From JAXGZG01 sp040771825 (GTDB lineage Bacteria; Bacillota; Sulfobacillia; Fermentithermobacillales; Fermentithermobacillaceae), in the NCBI GenBank assembly GCA_040771825.1, contig JAXGZG010000001.1, forward strand, positions 310,001 to 374,000: a DNA stretch of 64,000 nucleotides. The letters run 5' to 3'. The notes under the pieces were generated by a model. The model saw only the letters and a program-made list of their open reading frames with translations, made no database searches and had not been told where the DNA came from. A program made the position numbers and the translations under genes. Each line of letters begins with the position of its first letter. Within the stretch, counting starts at the first letter, position 1. Positions 50,088-59,703 of this stretch are shown in pieces.

Positions 50088-50969
50088 GTGCGATCTAGGA
50101 GCCTTCTAATTGGGATACTAATCCCTGTGGTCATCCTATTCCTCCACACCCAGGACACCTGGATCCAGGTTGCCCAGTATGAGGTGTTGCTACCGGTGCT
50201 TCCGGCCTCATTTGACGGATTCAGAATCCTTCACATGAGCGACCTTCACGGCAAGATGTTCGGGAAGGACCAGAAGACCCTAGCCTCGGTGATCCAAGCG
50301 CAGCAACCGGACCTCATTGTATGTTCAGGGGATATGCTTGATGTCTCCGAACGGGAAGAAGGGGCAGCTTTCTTAGCGCTTCTAAGGGCCCTTGACCAGC
50401 GATATCCTGTGTACTATGGGATGGGCAACCATGAACAGACGCTGTCGCTTCTGGATACTGAAGTGTTTGCCGCATTCTGTGAGAACGCCCAACAGGCGGG
50501 AGCCATCCTGCTCAATAACGAAACGGCCTCCATTGAACGGCAATCTGACTCCATCACGCTGTACGGGGCCAACACAATGGGGTCTCACTACGCCGAGGAT
50601 GGTTCCGTTTGCTGGTTGGGGGATAATTACGACCTTCCGACTATGGGCGAACTCCTCGGCCATCGCCAGGAGAACCGCACATCAATCCTGATAGCCCATG
50701 ATCCCAAGTGGTATCCAGTCTACGCACAATGGGGTGCAGACCTGGTCCTCGCCGGGCACATACATGGGGGGGTCATCAGGCTTCCTTTCATAGGCGGCCT
50801 ACTCTCACCTGACAGAACCTGGTTTCCCCAGTACGATGCGGGGGTCTACCGGTCCGTTGGGTTAACCGCCATGCACGTGTCCCGGGGGCTAGGAGACTCC
50901 ATGATTCCCATTCGGCTTTTCAACCGTCCTGATGTGTCCGTTATTGTTCTGCGACGCCAAAGTAGGTGA
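50088..50969 (+). CDS. Membrane-anchored metallophosphoesterase (YkuE-like)
   Basis: A 293-residue protein: an N-terminal helix (~5-22), then a calcineurin-like domain with SDLHGKMF, CSGDMLD, GNHEQ, LIAHDP and AGHIHGG. YkuE-type enzymes act at the outer membrane face on lipid-linked substrates, such as UDP-diacylglucosamine in some relatives. GTG at 50088 lies six bases after GGGGAGA; TTG at 50073 precedes that site. It is followed after nine bases by a MurJ-like flippase gene, a context that supports an envelope role. Confidence 0.88.
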   Translation: MRSRSLLIGILIPVVILFLHTQDTWIQVAQYEVLLPVLPASFDGFRILHMSDLHGKMFGKDQKTLASVIQAQQPDLIVCSGDMLDVSEREEGAAFLALLRALDQRYPVYYGMGNHEQTLSLLDTEVFAAFCENAQQAGAILLNNETASIERQSDSITLYGANTMGSHYAEDGSVCWLGDNYDLPTMGELLGHRQENRTSILIAHDPKWYPVYAQWGADLVLAGHIHGGVIRLPFIGGLLSPDRTWFPQYDAGVYRSVGLTAMHVSRGLGDSMIPIRLFNRPDVSVIVLRRQSR

Positions 50970-50978
50970 AGAAACCCT

Positions 50979-52502
50979 TTGCCAAGAACGCGCATGGCTC
51001 GGGTGACGGTAGGCGTAGCGATTCTTCTGGCTGCGGCCAGATTGACCGGTTTTGCCCGTTCTCAAGTGATGGCGTCCCTATTTGGTGCGGGCGGTGAGAT
51101 GGATGCGTACATAGTCGCAAGATCCCTGGCCATGCTGGCCACCGCCTTCACAGGCCCCATTTCTGTGACGTTCATGACAGTGTACGCCTACAGGATGGCA
51201 AGAGGGGAGAGGGGCGCAGCGTCAAGCCTAGCAGCTTCAGTCATCTCTCTGACTTGCACAGTCATGGCATGCCAGGTGATCGTCCTCCTAGTTTTTGCTC
51301 CCCAGCTGACTCGTCTTATGGCACCCGGGTTTTCGGAAGACGTCTACAACAAAGCGATCATCCAAGCGCGCCTACTGGTGCCGTTCATGTTCTTTCCACT
51401 CTTAGCCGCGTTGTCCAAGTCGGTGCTAAACATCCACAAGGACTTCTCCACACCCGTAGGCGCTGACATCATCGAACACCTGACGGTGATTGCCCTGATA
51501 ATCGCCCTTAGCCCCGCATACCGGGCCGACTCCCTGGCCGTTGCGGCCGTGGCCGGGTGGGTGATCTTGTTTGGTGTCCAGTGGTTTGTTCTGAAACGGC
51601 GCAGTCTCTGGCCGTCCATCATCTTAGGCTTCGACGGGGATGTATCTCGAGTGATGGCTCTTGCCCTCCCTTTGATGGGAGGCTCTACCCTGGGCGGCTT
51701 CCATCACTTGATAGACAGGGCTCTCGCGTCTAGGCTTCCTGAGGGCTCTTTGGCTGTGTTGGAGTACGCGGAGCGTCTTCGAGGTGTCCCGGTGGGAGTC
51801 CTTGTGGCGGCGGCCACCACAGTGCTGTTCCCCTCACTATCGGAGATGTGGGGGAGAAGTAATACTCGGGATTTCTCGAGCACCATAGAGGTTGCCCTAC
51901 GCTCCGTCGAGTTTGTCTGCGTTCCTGCAGCGGCGGGAATGATGGTGCTGGCGGGGCCCATTACTAGACTGGCTTTTCAGCGCGGAGCGTTCACTGACGC
52001 GGCAACCCAGGGAACCACAGCCGCTCTCGTGGCATACGGTCCCGGCCTTGTGGCCATAGCGGCCATTCAGACCATGAACACAGCCTTCGTGTCTGCACAA
52101 AAGACCGGTATTCCAGTCCTACTAGGCATCTGCATGTCAATAACTAATACCTTCTTGGACTTAGTGCTGGTGAAGCCCTTGGGCCATGTAGGTTTGGCCC
52201 TGGCAAATTCTCTGGCGGCTTTTCTGAGCATGGCTGTGGGGATGTACTGCCTCAAAAGAGTCGCCAAAAGTGTTCCTTTGATCCCGCTGACGGATTTTCT
52301 TGGAAAAGTACTCATATGTTCCACGATCATGGCGGCGGTGGTGCTAAAACTATCGGAGATGTCTGGCCTGCAAGAAGGGACCGGAACTGTCCTGAGGGAT
52401 GCCCTGACCATGTTTGGAGTAACCGTTGTGGGATGTATTGTGTATTTGGTGACCTCCACTGTTGTTGGATGCGTTGGGATCAGAAAATCGCGAGGCCGAT
52501 AA
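50979..52502 (+). CDS. MurJ/MviN-type lipid II flippase-like protein
   Basis: A 507-residue protein with about 14 membrane helices and the MVF-family pattern (FARSQVMASLFGAGGEMDAYIVA, LVPFMFFPLLAALSKSVLN, RLPEGSLAVLEYAERLRGVPVGVLVAAATTVLFPSLSE). It should flip lipid-linked cell-wall precursor or polysaccharide. TTG at 50979 follows AGGTGAAG; ATG at 50994 is an alternative. It probably shares a transcript with the phosphoesterase. Confidence 0.9.
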   Translation: MPRTRMARVTVGVAILLAAARLTGFARSQVMASLFGAGGEMDAYIVARSLAMLATAFTGPISVTFMTVYAYRMARGERGAASSLAASVISLTCTVMACQVIVLLVFAPQLTRLMAPGFSEDVYNKAIIQARLLVPFMFFPLLAALSKSVLNIHKDFSTPVGADIIEHLTVIALIIALSPAYRADSLAVAAVAGWVILFGVQWFVLKRRSLWPSIILGFDGDVSRVMALALPLMGGSTLGGFHHLIDRALASRLPEGSLAVLEYAERLRGVPVGVLVAAATTVLFPSLSEMWGRSNTRDFSSTIEVALRSVEFVCVPAAAGMMVLAGPITRLAFQRGAFTDAATQGTTAALVAYGPGLVAIAAIQTMNTAFVSAQKTGIPVLLGICMSITNTFLDLVLVKPLGHVGLALANSLAAFLSMAVGMYCLKRVAKSVPLIPLTDFLGKVLICSTIMAAVVLKLSEMSGLQEGTGTVLRDALTMFGVTVVGCIVYLVTSTVVGCVGIRKSRGR

Positions 52503-52749
52503 TGTAAAACCCTACAGTTGAATATTACGGCTCACGAAAGTCATGCATAACATGCTGGCAGGCATTACGACTGAGTTCACATTCACTAGCGCCCGATTTG
52601 GGGCAGAATTGTGTAAAATATGCCGATTTCATCCATATTTTTCGCTTAAGAAAGAGCAGACAATCACTATCGTATACTGGTGTTTAGCTTGTGAACATGG
52701 TAGATTCCTATGCAGGACGTTACTCTTACAAAGAGGGGCGGGATACAAA

Positions 52750-53823
52750 GTGAAAAAGGCTGTATCCACATTAGTTGTGTTAATTCTTGTAGTTGTCGCC
52801 TTGGCGGGATGCTCAAGCACTCCTCAGATCGCCAAGGTCGGTCTAGGGCTTCGGACCTCGATAGGAAGCTCAACTGACCTCACCGTTAACGCCGAAGGCA
52901 AGAAGGTTGCTCCGACCGGCCAGGTTGACACAGTGATCGCTGCTGTGGCGTTTGACAAGTCGGGCAAGATTATGAAAGTGGCCATTGACACCCAGCAGAC
53001 CAAAGTCAAGTTCGACGAGAACCTTCAGGTTGCGTCAGACCTGAAGGCCGATTACCCTTCTAAGGTTGAACTTGGCGATAAGTACGGCATGGGCAAGGTC
53101 TCTACCATCAAGAAGGAATGGTACGAGCAGGCTGCAGAGCTTGAGAAGTGGATGATTGGCAAGACTGTAGACCAGGTCAAAGCATTGAAAGTAAAGGAGC
53201 GCGACGCCAAGCACAAGTCGGTGCCCGACGATCCGGAACTCACCTCACTGGTAACCATGGATGTTGGCCAGTACATCGCCGCCGTCGCCGACGCTTACAA
53301 GAATGCGGTTGACGTGAATAAGGGCGGCGCATCTTTGGGTCTTGGACACAACACATCGATTGCCAGTTCAAAAGGCTATTCTGTGGCAGATGACAAGGAA
53401 GTTCTTCCCCTTGCCCAGGTTGACAACACGATTGCTGCCACCGTCTTCGACAAGGATGGCAAGGTCGTCCGCACCATCATCAATACCGCACAGACCAAAG
53501 TCAAGTATGACAAAGACGGCAAGGTGACCTCGGACAAGACCGCAGAGCTCCCCAGCAAGGTTGAACTTGGGGACAAATACGGTATGGGCAAGGTCTCTAC
53601 AATCAAGAAGGAATGGTATCAGCAGGTCGCGGAGTTGGAGAAATGGATGACCGGCAAGAGCGTTAATGACATCAAGTCCCTGAAGGTCAAAGAGCGTGAC
53701 GCTTCTCACCCGGCAGTCCCTGACGTGCCTGAACTCACCTCGCTTGTTACCGTGACTGTTGGTGACTACATCAATGCGGTGGCGGAGTCTTCGGCCAACG
53801 CCAAGCCTGTCACCTCGAAATAG
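52750..53823 (+). CDS. Lipoprotein with two tandem FMN-binding-like repeats
   Basis: A 357-residue lipoprotein. The signal peptide ends in VALAGCSS, a good lipobox. Two repeats of ~150 residues follow (about 40-190 and 200-350), each with GLGxxTSI, VDxxIAAxxFDKxGK, YPSKVELGDKYGMGKVSTIKKEWY and PELTSLVTxxVGxYIxAV. The last block has the layout of the FMN_bind flavinylation site, with SLVT in place of the usual SGAT. The ApbE gene downstream supports a link to flavin, as in the two-site Listeria protein PplA, but attachment is an inference. GTG at 52750 is used; the longer frame from 52543 gives no signal peptide at its start. Confidence 0.75.
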   Translation: MKKAVSTLVVLILVVVALAGCSSTPQIAKVGLGLRTSIGSSTDLTVNAEGKKVAPTGQVDTVIAAVAFDKSGKIMKVAIDTQQTKVKFDENLQVASDLKADYPSKVELGDKYGMGKVSTIKKEWYEQAAELEKWMIGKTVDQVKALKVKERDAKHKSVPDDPELTSLVTMDVGQYIAAVADAYKNAVDVNKGGASLGLGHNTSIASSKGYSVADDKEVLPLAQVDNTIAATVFDKDGKVVRTIINTAQTKVKYDKDGKVTSDKTAELPSKVELGDKYGMGKVSTIKKEWYQQVAELEKWMTGKSVNDIKSLKVKERDASHPAVPDVPELTSLVTVTVGDYINAVAESSANAKPVTSK

Positions 53824-53850
53824 ACTAGGCGCAAGAATGCCTAGAGATCG

Positions 53851-53882
53851 AAAGATCCCCCGCCCGTCCGCGGGGGATCTTT
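53851..53882 (+). terminator. Intrinsic terminator between the lipoprotein and apbE
   Basis: AAAGATCCCCCG pairs perfectly with CGGGGGATCTTT around a CCCGTCCG-type loop. The apbE gene must be transcribed by read-through or its own promoter. Confidence 0.85.
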
Positions 53883-53956
53883 ACAGCTTTTTGCGCTTGT
53901 CTGACGGTTGGCAGTTAGTTAACATAAAGGGTATGACAAACTTGCGCGGTGATACC

Positions 53957-55069
53957 ATGTGTAGGCGATATTACAATATGAGGTCCATTGGGGCGCTTCT
54001 GGTGTGTTTCCTGCTTGCGGCAGCTCTTGCAGGTTGTCATTTGCTGCGCCCAACCTCTCAAAAAAAGTACACCGACACCTTCTTCGATACGTTTGATACC
54101 TTCGTGACGGTTGTGGCTTACACTAGGACCGAGAAAGAGTTCGACGACTATTTCCAGAGGATTCATCAAAGATTCCTAGAGTTCCACAAGCTCTATGACA
54201 TATACAATGCGTACCCGGGCATCAACAACCTGAAGACCATCAACGACAATGCAGGAGTAAACCCTGTCAATGTGGACAAGGAAATCATCGACCTAATCGT
54301 GTTCGCTAAGGATTGGCACAAGAAGACAGGCGGCCAGACCAACATTGCCATGGGGTCGGTTCTTCGTATATGGCATGACTATCGGGAGCAGGGAATGGAA
54401 GATCCCCAGTCAGCCCAGTTGCCGCCCATGGAAGCATTGAGGAAAGCGGCCGAGCATACGGACATAGACAAAGTCATAGTGGATATCGGAAAGAGCACAG
54501 TTTTCCTTGCGGACAAGGACATGAGTCTGGATGTGGGGGCGGTGGCTAAGGGATACGCCACCGCGGTTGTCACCCGGGAGATGAGGGCTCAAGGCTTGGA
54601 GTCGGCCTTCATAAGTTCTAGCGGCAACATAGAGACGGTGGGAAAGCCACTAGACGGTGTGAGGGAGCGCTGGGGGATAGGGGTACAGGATCCCGAGCAG
54701 TCGGTGTTCTCCAATGAGCAGGACCTGCTAGATGTCATCTACGCCAACAACGTAGGGGTAGCCAGCAGCGGCGACTATCAAAGATACTATGTTGTTGACG
54801 GAAAGCCCTTCCACCACCTTATAGACCCGAAAACTCTTATGCCGGGAGATTATTACCGCGCAGTTACGATCAAGGCTCCCGACGCCGGGATAGCGGACTT
54901 TATGTCAACAGCCGCCTTCCTGCTGCCTCTTGAGGAGAGCAAGGTTCTGGTGGAAAGCCTCGAGGGAGTTGAGGCTATCTGGGTGACGGCTGATGGCCGC
55001 GTTGAAGCCACCGATGGCATGAAGACCATCTTGCGCAGTAACGGCGCAACGGGCGCTAAGGCTGAGTAG
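53957..55069 (+). CDS. apbE: FAD:protein FMN transferase (ApbE), lipoprotein form
   Basis: A ~370-residue exported enzyme that attaches FMN to threonine in target proteins, using FAD and Mg2+. A lipobox (LAAALAGC) follows the N-terminal helix. Core motifs: the FDTFDTFVTVVAY start, MGSVLRIWHDY, SLDVGAVAKGYATA, ISSSGNIETVG, HHLIDPKT and the TAAFLL near the C-terminus. ATG at 53957 (GGTGAT upstream) is chosen; ATG at 53933 or 53978 are possible. It lies downstream of the tandem-repeat lipoprotein, which may be its substrate. Confidence 0.92.
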   Translation: MCRRYYNMRSIGALLVCFLLAAALAGCHLLRPTSQKKYTDTFFDTFDTFVTVVAYTRTEKEFDDYFQRIHQRFLEFHKLYDIYNAYPGINNLKTINDNAGVNPVNVDKEIIDLIVFAKDWHKKTGGQTNIAMGSVLRIWHDYREQGMEDPQSAQLPPMEALRKAAEHTDIDKVIVDIGKSTVFLADKDMSLDVGAVAKGYATAVVTREMRAQGLESAFISSSGNIETVGKPLDGVRERWGIGVQDPEQSVFSNEQDLLDVIYANNVGVASSGDYQRYYVVDGKPFHHLIDPKTLMPGDYYRAVTIKAPDAGIADFMSTAAFLLPLEESKVLVESLEGVEAIWVTADGRVEATDGMKTILRSNGATGAKAE

Positions 55070-55128
55070 GGGTAGGGCCGCAGACCTTCAAGATTCTCGA
55101 GGATTTCGGACCCCTTAAATCCCTTCGT

Positions 55129-56337
55129 CTACTTTTGTTCGCCGTCCACGACTTCCTTGATTATCCCACACGCCCACAGCAGTTCTTCTTCGTTGATTAC
55201 TAAGGGGGGCGCAAATCTCACAATGTTGGCGTGAGTCTCCTTGGCGAGGATGCCTTTCCCCATAAGCCTTTCGCAGTAGGGACGCGCTAGTGTATCTAGC
55301 ACCAGCCCTACCAGAAGGCCTTTCCCCCTAACTTCCACGATGTGCGGGTTCTGAAGCTGCCTGAGATGGTCCATCAGTATTTGGCCCATTTTCTCGGCGT
55401 TTTCCGCCAGATGCTCATCCTGGATAACTTCCAAGGCGGCCACGGCTATGGCTGCCCCTAGGGGGTTTCCTCCGAAGGTGGAGCCGTGGGAGCCGGGCTC
55501 CAGGAGGTCCATGATGTCTTTGTTGGCCGCTATAGCCGAGACGGGCATGATTCCCCCGCCTAAAGCTTTTCCCATGATGTAGATATCGGGTACCACGTTT
55601 TCCCAATCGCACGCAAACATCCTGCCCGTTCTGGCAAAGCCCGACTGAATCTCGTCGGCCGCCAACAGGACATTGTTTTTCTTGCAGAGGTCGTATGCCT
55701 TTTTCAGGTACCCCTCCGGAGGAACCCTTACACCCGCCTCTCCCTGAAGCGGTTCTACCAGAAAAGCGGCGGTATTGGGATTAATGGCTTGTCTCAGCGA
55801 ATCGATGTCGCCGTAAGGAATGCTTCGAAAGCCGGGAGTTAGAGGCCCAAAGTCCTGGCGATAGTCCTCCTCCGTTGAGGCGCTGATGACGGTTACTGTT
55901 CTTCCGTGGAAGTTGCCTTGGCACACGATTATCTCAGCCATATCGGGCTGTATCCCTTTGGAGCGGTAGCCCCACCGCCGCGCCAGTTTGATAGCGGTTT
56001 CCACAGCTTCTGTTCCGGTATTCATAGGAAGGATTTTGTCTTTGCCGGTGATCTGTGCAAGTTTTGCGTAAAATTGCCCCAGCTGGTCGTTATGGAACGC
56101 TCTGGATGTGAGAGTCACTTTATCCGCCTGGTCTTTAAGGGCTTGGATGATCTTGGGGTGACGATGTCCTTGGTTCAAAGCCGAATACGAACTCAGCATA
56201 TCCATGTAGCGGTGTCCTTCTGGGTCCTCCACCCAGACGCCCTCTGCCTTGGCAATAACCACTGGTAGCGGGAGGTAGTTGCGCGCACCGTATTTCTCTG
56301 TTAAGTGGATGATCTGCGACGTCTTGGTCTTGTCCAT
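55129..56337 (-). CDS. rocD: Ornithine aminotransferase
   Basis: A 402-residue PLP enzyme of the class III aminotransferases. It converts ornithine and 2-oxoglutarate to glutamate semialdehyde and glutamate. Motifs: GARNYLPLPVVIAKAEG, YSALNQGHRHP, NTGTEAVETAIKLAR, ADEIQSGFARTGRMFA and the PLP lysine in MGKALGGG. ATG at 56337 follows GGAGGGGCAAAG. With the RocB-like M20 enzyme it points to arginine/ornithine catabolism. It stands alone, divergent from the MATE gene. Confidence 0.95.
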   Translation of the reverse strand: MDKTKTSQIIHLTEKYGARNYLPLPVVIAKAEGVWVEDPEGHRYMDMLSSYSALNQGHRHPKIIQALKDQADKVTLTSRAFHNDQLGQFYAKLAQITGKDKILPMNTGTEAVETAIKLARRWGYRSKGIQPDMAEIIVCQGNFHGRTVTVISASTEEDYRQDFGPLTPGFRSIPYGDIDSLRQAINPNTAAFLVEPLQGEAGVRVPPEGYLKKAYDLCKKNNVLLAADEIQSGFARTGRMFACDWENVVPDIYIMGKALGGGIMPVSAIAANKDIMDLLEPGSHGSTFGGNPLGAAIAVAALEVIQDEHLAENAEKMGQILMDHLRQLQNPHIVEVRGKGLLVGLVLDTLARPYCERLMGKGILAKETHANIVRFAPPLVINEEELLWACGIIKEVVDGEQK

Positions 56338-56453
56338 CTTTGCCCCTCCGTTTCAAGAAAGCGCGTTGAGAAACCACGATAGCACCGCAAAAAGTGCGAG
56401 TCAAGGATAGTTATTACAGGGCTGGCCAAAGGGCTGGCGGCAAGCATTTATCA

Positions 56454-56482
56454 TTGAACTAACCGCAAGGTAGGTGTAGACT
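56454..56482 (+). promoter_or_regulatory. Promoter of the MATE gene
   Basis: TTGAAC at 56454-56459 and TAGACT at 56477-56482 are separated by 17 bases. The start codon is at 56519. Confidence 0.5.
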
Positions 56483-56518
56483 ATTACGCGTACAGAAACA
56501 TCCGAAAAGGAGACCCAC

Positions 56519-57892
56519 ATGGCCGCGAAACCCCTGGCAGCCGAACTCGAGCCTTTAGAATCGGAAAGAGATGTAAGGAAAGTCGTATGGACCTTGGCAA
56601 CTCCTACGCTCATAGAGATGGTTCTCGTATCTCTGGTCGGAATGGCAGACATGATCCAGGTAGGACGTGTGGGGCCTGCCGCCATCACTTCTGTAGGACT
56701 CACGAACCAGCCCATGATGCTGCTGCAGTCGGTGTACCAGGCTCTAAACGTTGGCACAACCGCGCTAGTGGCACGTTTCATTGGCATGGGGAGGCACAAA
56801 GATGCGTCTGATACCCTGAAGCAGACGTTTGTTGTGACAGTAGTCATGGCTCTCGTGACGTCTATGTTCGCCGGCGTGTGCGCTCCATACATCTTGAAAT
56901 TCATGGGCGCTGAGCCCGAAGTTGTTCGAGAGGGTACAGGGTACTTTCGTGTGGTTGGCTTCGGGTTCATTTTCAACGCTGTTGCCATGGCTTTGGCATC
57001 GGCTCTGCGAGGGGCAGGAGATACCAGGACTCCCATGACCGTCAACCTCTGGGCCAACGCAGTAAACATAGTCTTCAACTGGATTCTCATTTGGGGCAAG
57101 TTCGGTTTTCCCAGGTGGGGAGTGTTCGGCGCCGGGGTCGCCACTACTTTCTCGAGGTTTGTGGCCGCTGCTTGGTTCGTTGCCATTGCGTTCAAAGGCG
57201 AGAGGCGGATAAGACTCGACTTCTCTGAGAAATACCACGTGGATATGGGCATTCTCAGGCGAATCTACAACGTTGGTTTACCCGCCGCTATAGAGCAGTT
57301 GGTGCTCCGGACCGGTCAGGTGATGTTCGTCAAAGTGGTCTCATCCCTTGGGACTGTCACCTTCGCGGCGCACCAGGTTGGGATGAACATCATGAGCCTT
57401 ACGTTCATGCCGGGGCAAGCTTTTGCCGCTGCCGCCACAACGCTGGTAGGACAATATCTAGGCGCCAAACTCCCCGACAGCGCCGAACGGTGCGCCAACA
57501 CAACTAGGCGGATAGGTTTGAAGGTCAGTTGTTCCATGGCACTTGTGTTCTTGTTCGGCGGCAAATACATTGCTGCTCTCTATACTGATGATCCGGCTGT
57601 GGCCGCGGCCTCGGCCATGGTACTCCGGGTTGTAGCCTTCGCTCAACCTGCTCAGGCTACTCAGTTCATTCTGGCAGGCGGTCTCAGGGGCGCCGGAGAC
57701 ACTAGGTATCCTCTGTACTCCACTGCTATTGGGATGTGGGTGGCACGGGTCGCCTTGGGATGGTTTTTGGTTAATGTCGCTCATCTAGGGCTCTTAGGGG
57801 CGTGGCTGGGGATCACTGTGGACCAAACCATCAGAGGTGTTCTGATCTACCTTCGCTTCAGGACCGGCAAATGGAAGACCGCCAGAGTGTGA
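56519..57892 (+). CDS. MATE-family multidrug/metabolite exporter
   Basis: A 457-residue protein with 12 predicted helices in two homologous halves: PTLIEMVLVSLVGMADMIQVG near the N-terminus, AxALRGAGDTRTPM in the first half, and GGLRGAGDTRYPL in the second. MATE carriers export cationic drugs or metabolites in exchange for Na+ or H+. ATG at 56519 follows AAAAGGAGA. The substrate is unknown. Confidence 0.92.
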   Translation: MAAKPLAAELEPLESERDVRKVVWTLATPTLIEMVLVSLVGMADMIQVGRVGPAAITSVGLTNQPMMLLQSVYQALNVGTTALVARFIGMGRHKDASDTLKQTFVVTVVMALVTSMFAGVCAPYILKFMGAEPEVVREGTGYFRVVGFGFIFNAVAMALASALRGAGDTRTPMTVNLWANAVNIVFNWILIWGKFGFPRWGVFGAGVATTFSRFVAAAWFVAIAFKGERRIRLDFSEKYHVDMGILRRIYNVGLPAAIEQLVLRTGQVMFVKVVSSLGTVTFAAHQVGMNIMSLTFMPGQAFAAAATTLVGQYLGAKLPDSAERCANTTRRIGLKVSCSMALVFLFGGKYIAALYTDDPAVAAASAMVLRVVAFAQPAQATQFILAGGLRGAGDTRYPLYSTAIGMWVARVALGWFLVNVAHLGLLGAWLGITVDQTIRGVLIYLRFRTGKWKTARV

Positions 57893-58061
57893 TTCCTGGC
57901 ATCTAGGGACTCCAAGCGGCCAGGAAAGGAACCTCATCGCTGGTCTGGCGTCTTATGTAACTAGTGGCGGGTGCTTGCGGATGCGGAGGGTTTTCGGCTC
58001 GTGACAGGCCGATTGCCGCAAGTGCAGCGGCTAGTGACGAGGAATGAGCGAGGGGAGCACG

Positions 58062-59291
58062 ATGGGTTCGGATTTGGGTACGGGTGTAGGCCCGGGTTCT
58101 AACCCGGCATCGAGGCGTAATCGCCGACGCAGGGGGCGCAAGTCCTCTTGGCAGCTGGCGTTATCTTTGTCTGTTTTGCTTGTGGCAGTCTTTCTGTTGG
58201 TTTTCCACAATGTAGGGTTGTCGCATATTCTGGGGCCTATGTTTGGGCCGGGGCCCGATTCGGGAAAAGAGGACGGCGGCCATATCGGCAATGTCGGCGG
58301 ATCAGGTGCAGGCGACCCGGCAGGGTCTGACCACGGTGCGGGGCAGGGTAACGATCGTCCAGAAGATTTGGATGAAGAGCAACTTGCCCTTTTGAAACCC
58401 AACGAACTGGGCAAGGTCATGGTGATTATGTACCATGATGTCTCGGAAAAAGAGGGCGAATGGGTGCGGTCGAGAGAGAACTTCAGGAAGGACCTCGAGC
58501 GGTTCTACGAGCTTGGGTACAGCCTCATACCTTTCAACTCGTACTTGACTGGTGATATCCACGTCCCCGCGGGAAGAGCCCCCCTAGTTTTGACCTTTGA
58601 CGACGGGACCTCAGGCCAGCTCAAGACGACAGAACAGGATGGAGTGACGGTGGCCGATCCTGATTGCGCCGTGGGTATGCTCCTAGCCTTCTCCAAAGAA
58701 CATCCCGACTTTGGGCACGCCGCGACGTTCTACGTGAACTTCCCTGCGCCTTTTAGGGATTCATCCAGGGTGCAACAGAATCTAGAATTCCTCATAGAGA
58801 ACGGGATGGAGATCGGCAACCACACGTACAACCACAAAAACCTTGCGGGAGTCGCCCCTGCTATGGTGGCAGAAGAGGTAGGCAGCCTAGCAAACAAGGT
58901 TAAGGACATCGCGGGCTACGAGACCAAGTCCTTGGCTTTGCCTTATGGAGGATATCCTTCTTCCAAAGATAATCTCGGTTCGGGCCAGTGGGACGGCCAG
59001 GATTATGTCAACCTGGGTGTTCTTTTGGTAGGAGCGGAGGCTGCGCCGTCACCGTTTTCAGCCAAGATTAACCCCATGGCCATTCCGCGAATCCGCGGCT
59101 CTCAGGAAGAGTTGGACAAGTGGCTGGGATATTTCCAGAAGTATCCCGAGCGGCGCTTTGTATCTGACGGCCAGGCCGACACGGTCACAATACCCGGGGA
59201 CCCGGATGCCCAGCCTAACCTAGACCTTGACCTTAACCGGGTGGAGAGCCGCAAGGTTGTGACCTACGCTCTGCCCGCCGACCCGGGGTAA
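58062..59291 (+). CDS. Membrane-anchored polysaccharide deacetylase
   Basis: A 409-residue protein: a basic N-terminus, a membrane helix (~30-50), a Gly/Asp-rich linker, then a NodB-like deacetylase domain (~110-370). Motifs: VMVIMYHDV, LVLTFDDGT (metal Asp), ATFYVN, GNHTYNHKNL (metal His pair) and ALPYGG. It should remove N-acetyl groups from cell-wall or extracellular glycan on the outer face. ATG at 58062 follows GAGGGGAG; the earlier ATG at 58044 is less well placed. Its 3' end overlaps the convergent membrane-protein gene by 28 bases. Confidence 0.88.
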   Translation: MGSDLGTGVGPGSNPASRRNRRRRGRKSSWQLALSLSVLLVAVFLLVFHNVGLSHILGPMFGPGPDSGKEDGGHIGNVGGSGAGDPAGSDHGAGQGNDRPEDLDEEQLALLKPNELGKVMVIMYHDVSEKEGEWVRSRENFRKDLERFYELGYSLIPFNSYLTGDIHVPAGRAPLVLTFDDGTSGQLKTTEQDGVTVADPDCAVGMLLAFSKEHPDFGHAATFYVNFPAPFRDSSRVQQNLEFLIENGMEIGNHTYNHKNLAGVAPAMVAEEVGSLANKVKDIAGYETKSLALPYGGYPSSKDNLGSGQWDGQDYVNLGVLLVGAEAAPSPFSAKINPMAIPRIRGSQEELDKWLGYFQKYPERRFVSDGQADTVTIPGDPDAQPNLDLDLNRVESRKVVTYALPADPG

Positions 59292-59653
59292 CGGCGGTTG
59301 GTGTTCTTCAGGCGGATCGCTATGCCTAGCCCAAACAAACCGATTCCTATCCCCAGCGAGATCAGGCATATCCAAATCTGAACAGGACCGCTCCCCAACT
59401 GGTTGTAGGGAGTCGGCCCGCTGATTATCCACATGAAGCGTTCATAGGATCCGTGCAGCCACCATCTCAGAAGGAGTGGGGTTAGCAGAGTCACGATCCC
59501 CAACCCGATGCACGCAGATGCTGCTATGTCGGCGATTGCCGAAAGCCCGGGGGGCAGCGACCATAGGTATCCGCGCCACACTTTCTTCGCGGCCCGTAGA
59601 CCCAGCATTATGCAAGCGACGAAGAGTCCGGCACCTACCAGGTATTCTAACAT
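59264..59653 (-). CDS. Small four-helix membrane protein
   Basis: A 129-residue hydrophobic protein with about four helices and no recognised family. ATG at 59653 follows GCGAGGTGG. It lies 50 bases downstream of purC in the same direction and may share its transcript. It overlaps the deacetylase gene tail-to-tail. Confidence 0.6.
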   Translation of the reverse strand: MLEYLVGAGLFVACIMLGLRAAKKVWRGYLWSLPPGLSAIADIAASACIGLGIVTLLTPLLLRWWLHGSYERFMWIISGPTPYNQLGSGPVQIWICLISLGIGIGLFGLGIAIRLKNTNRRYPGSAGRA

Positions 59654-59703
59654 CCTGCCACCTCGCTTTCAGGTCTGCCGACCCCCTTGAGCCAGCTCTT
59701 CTC

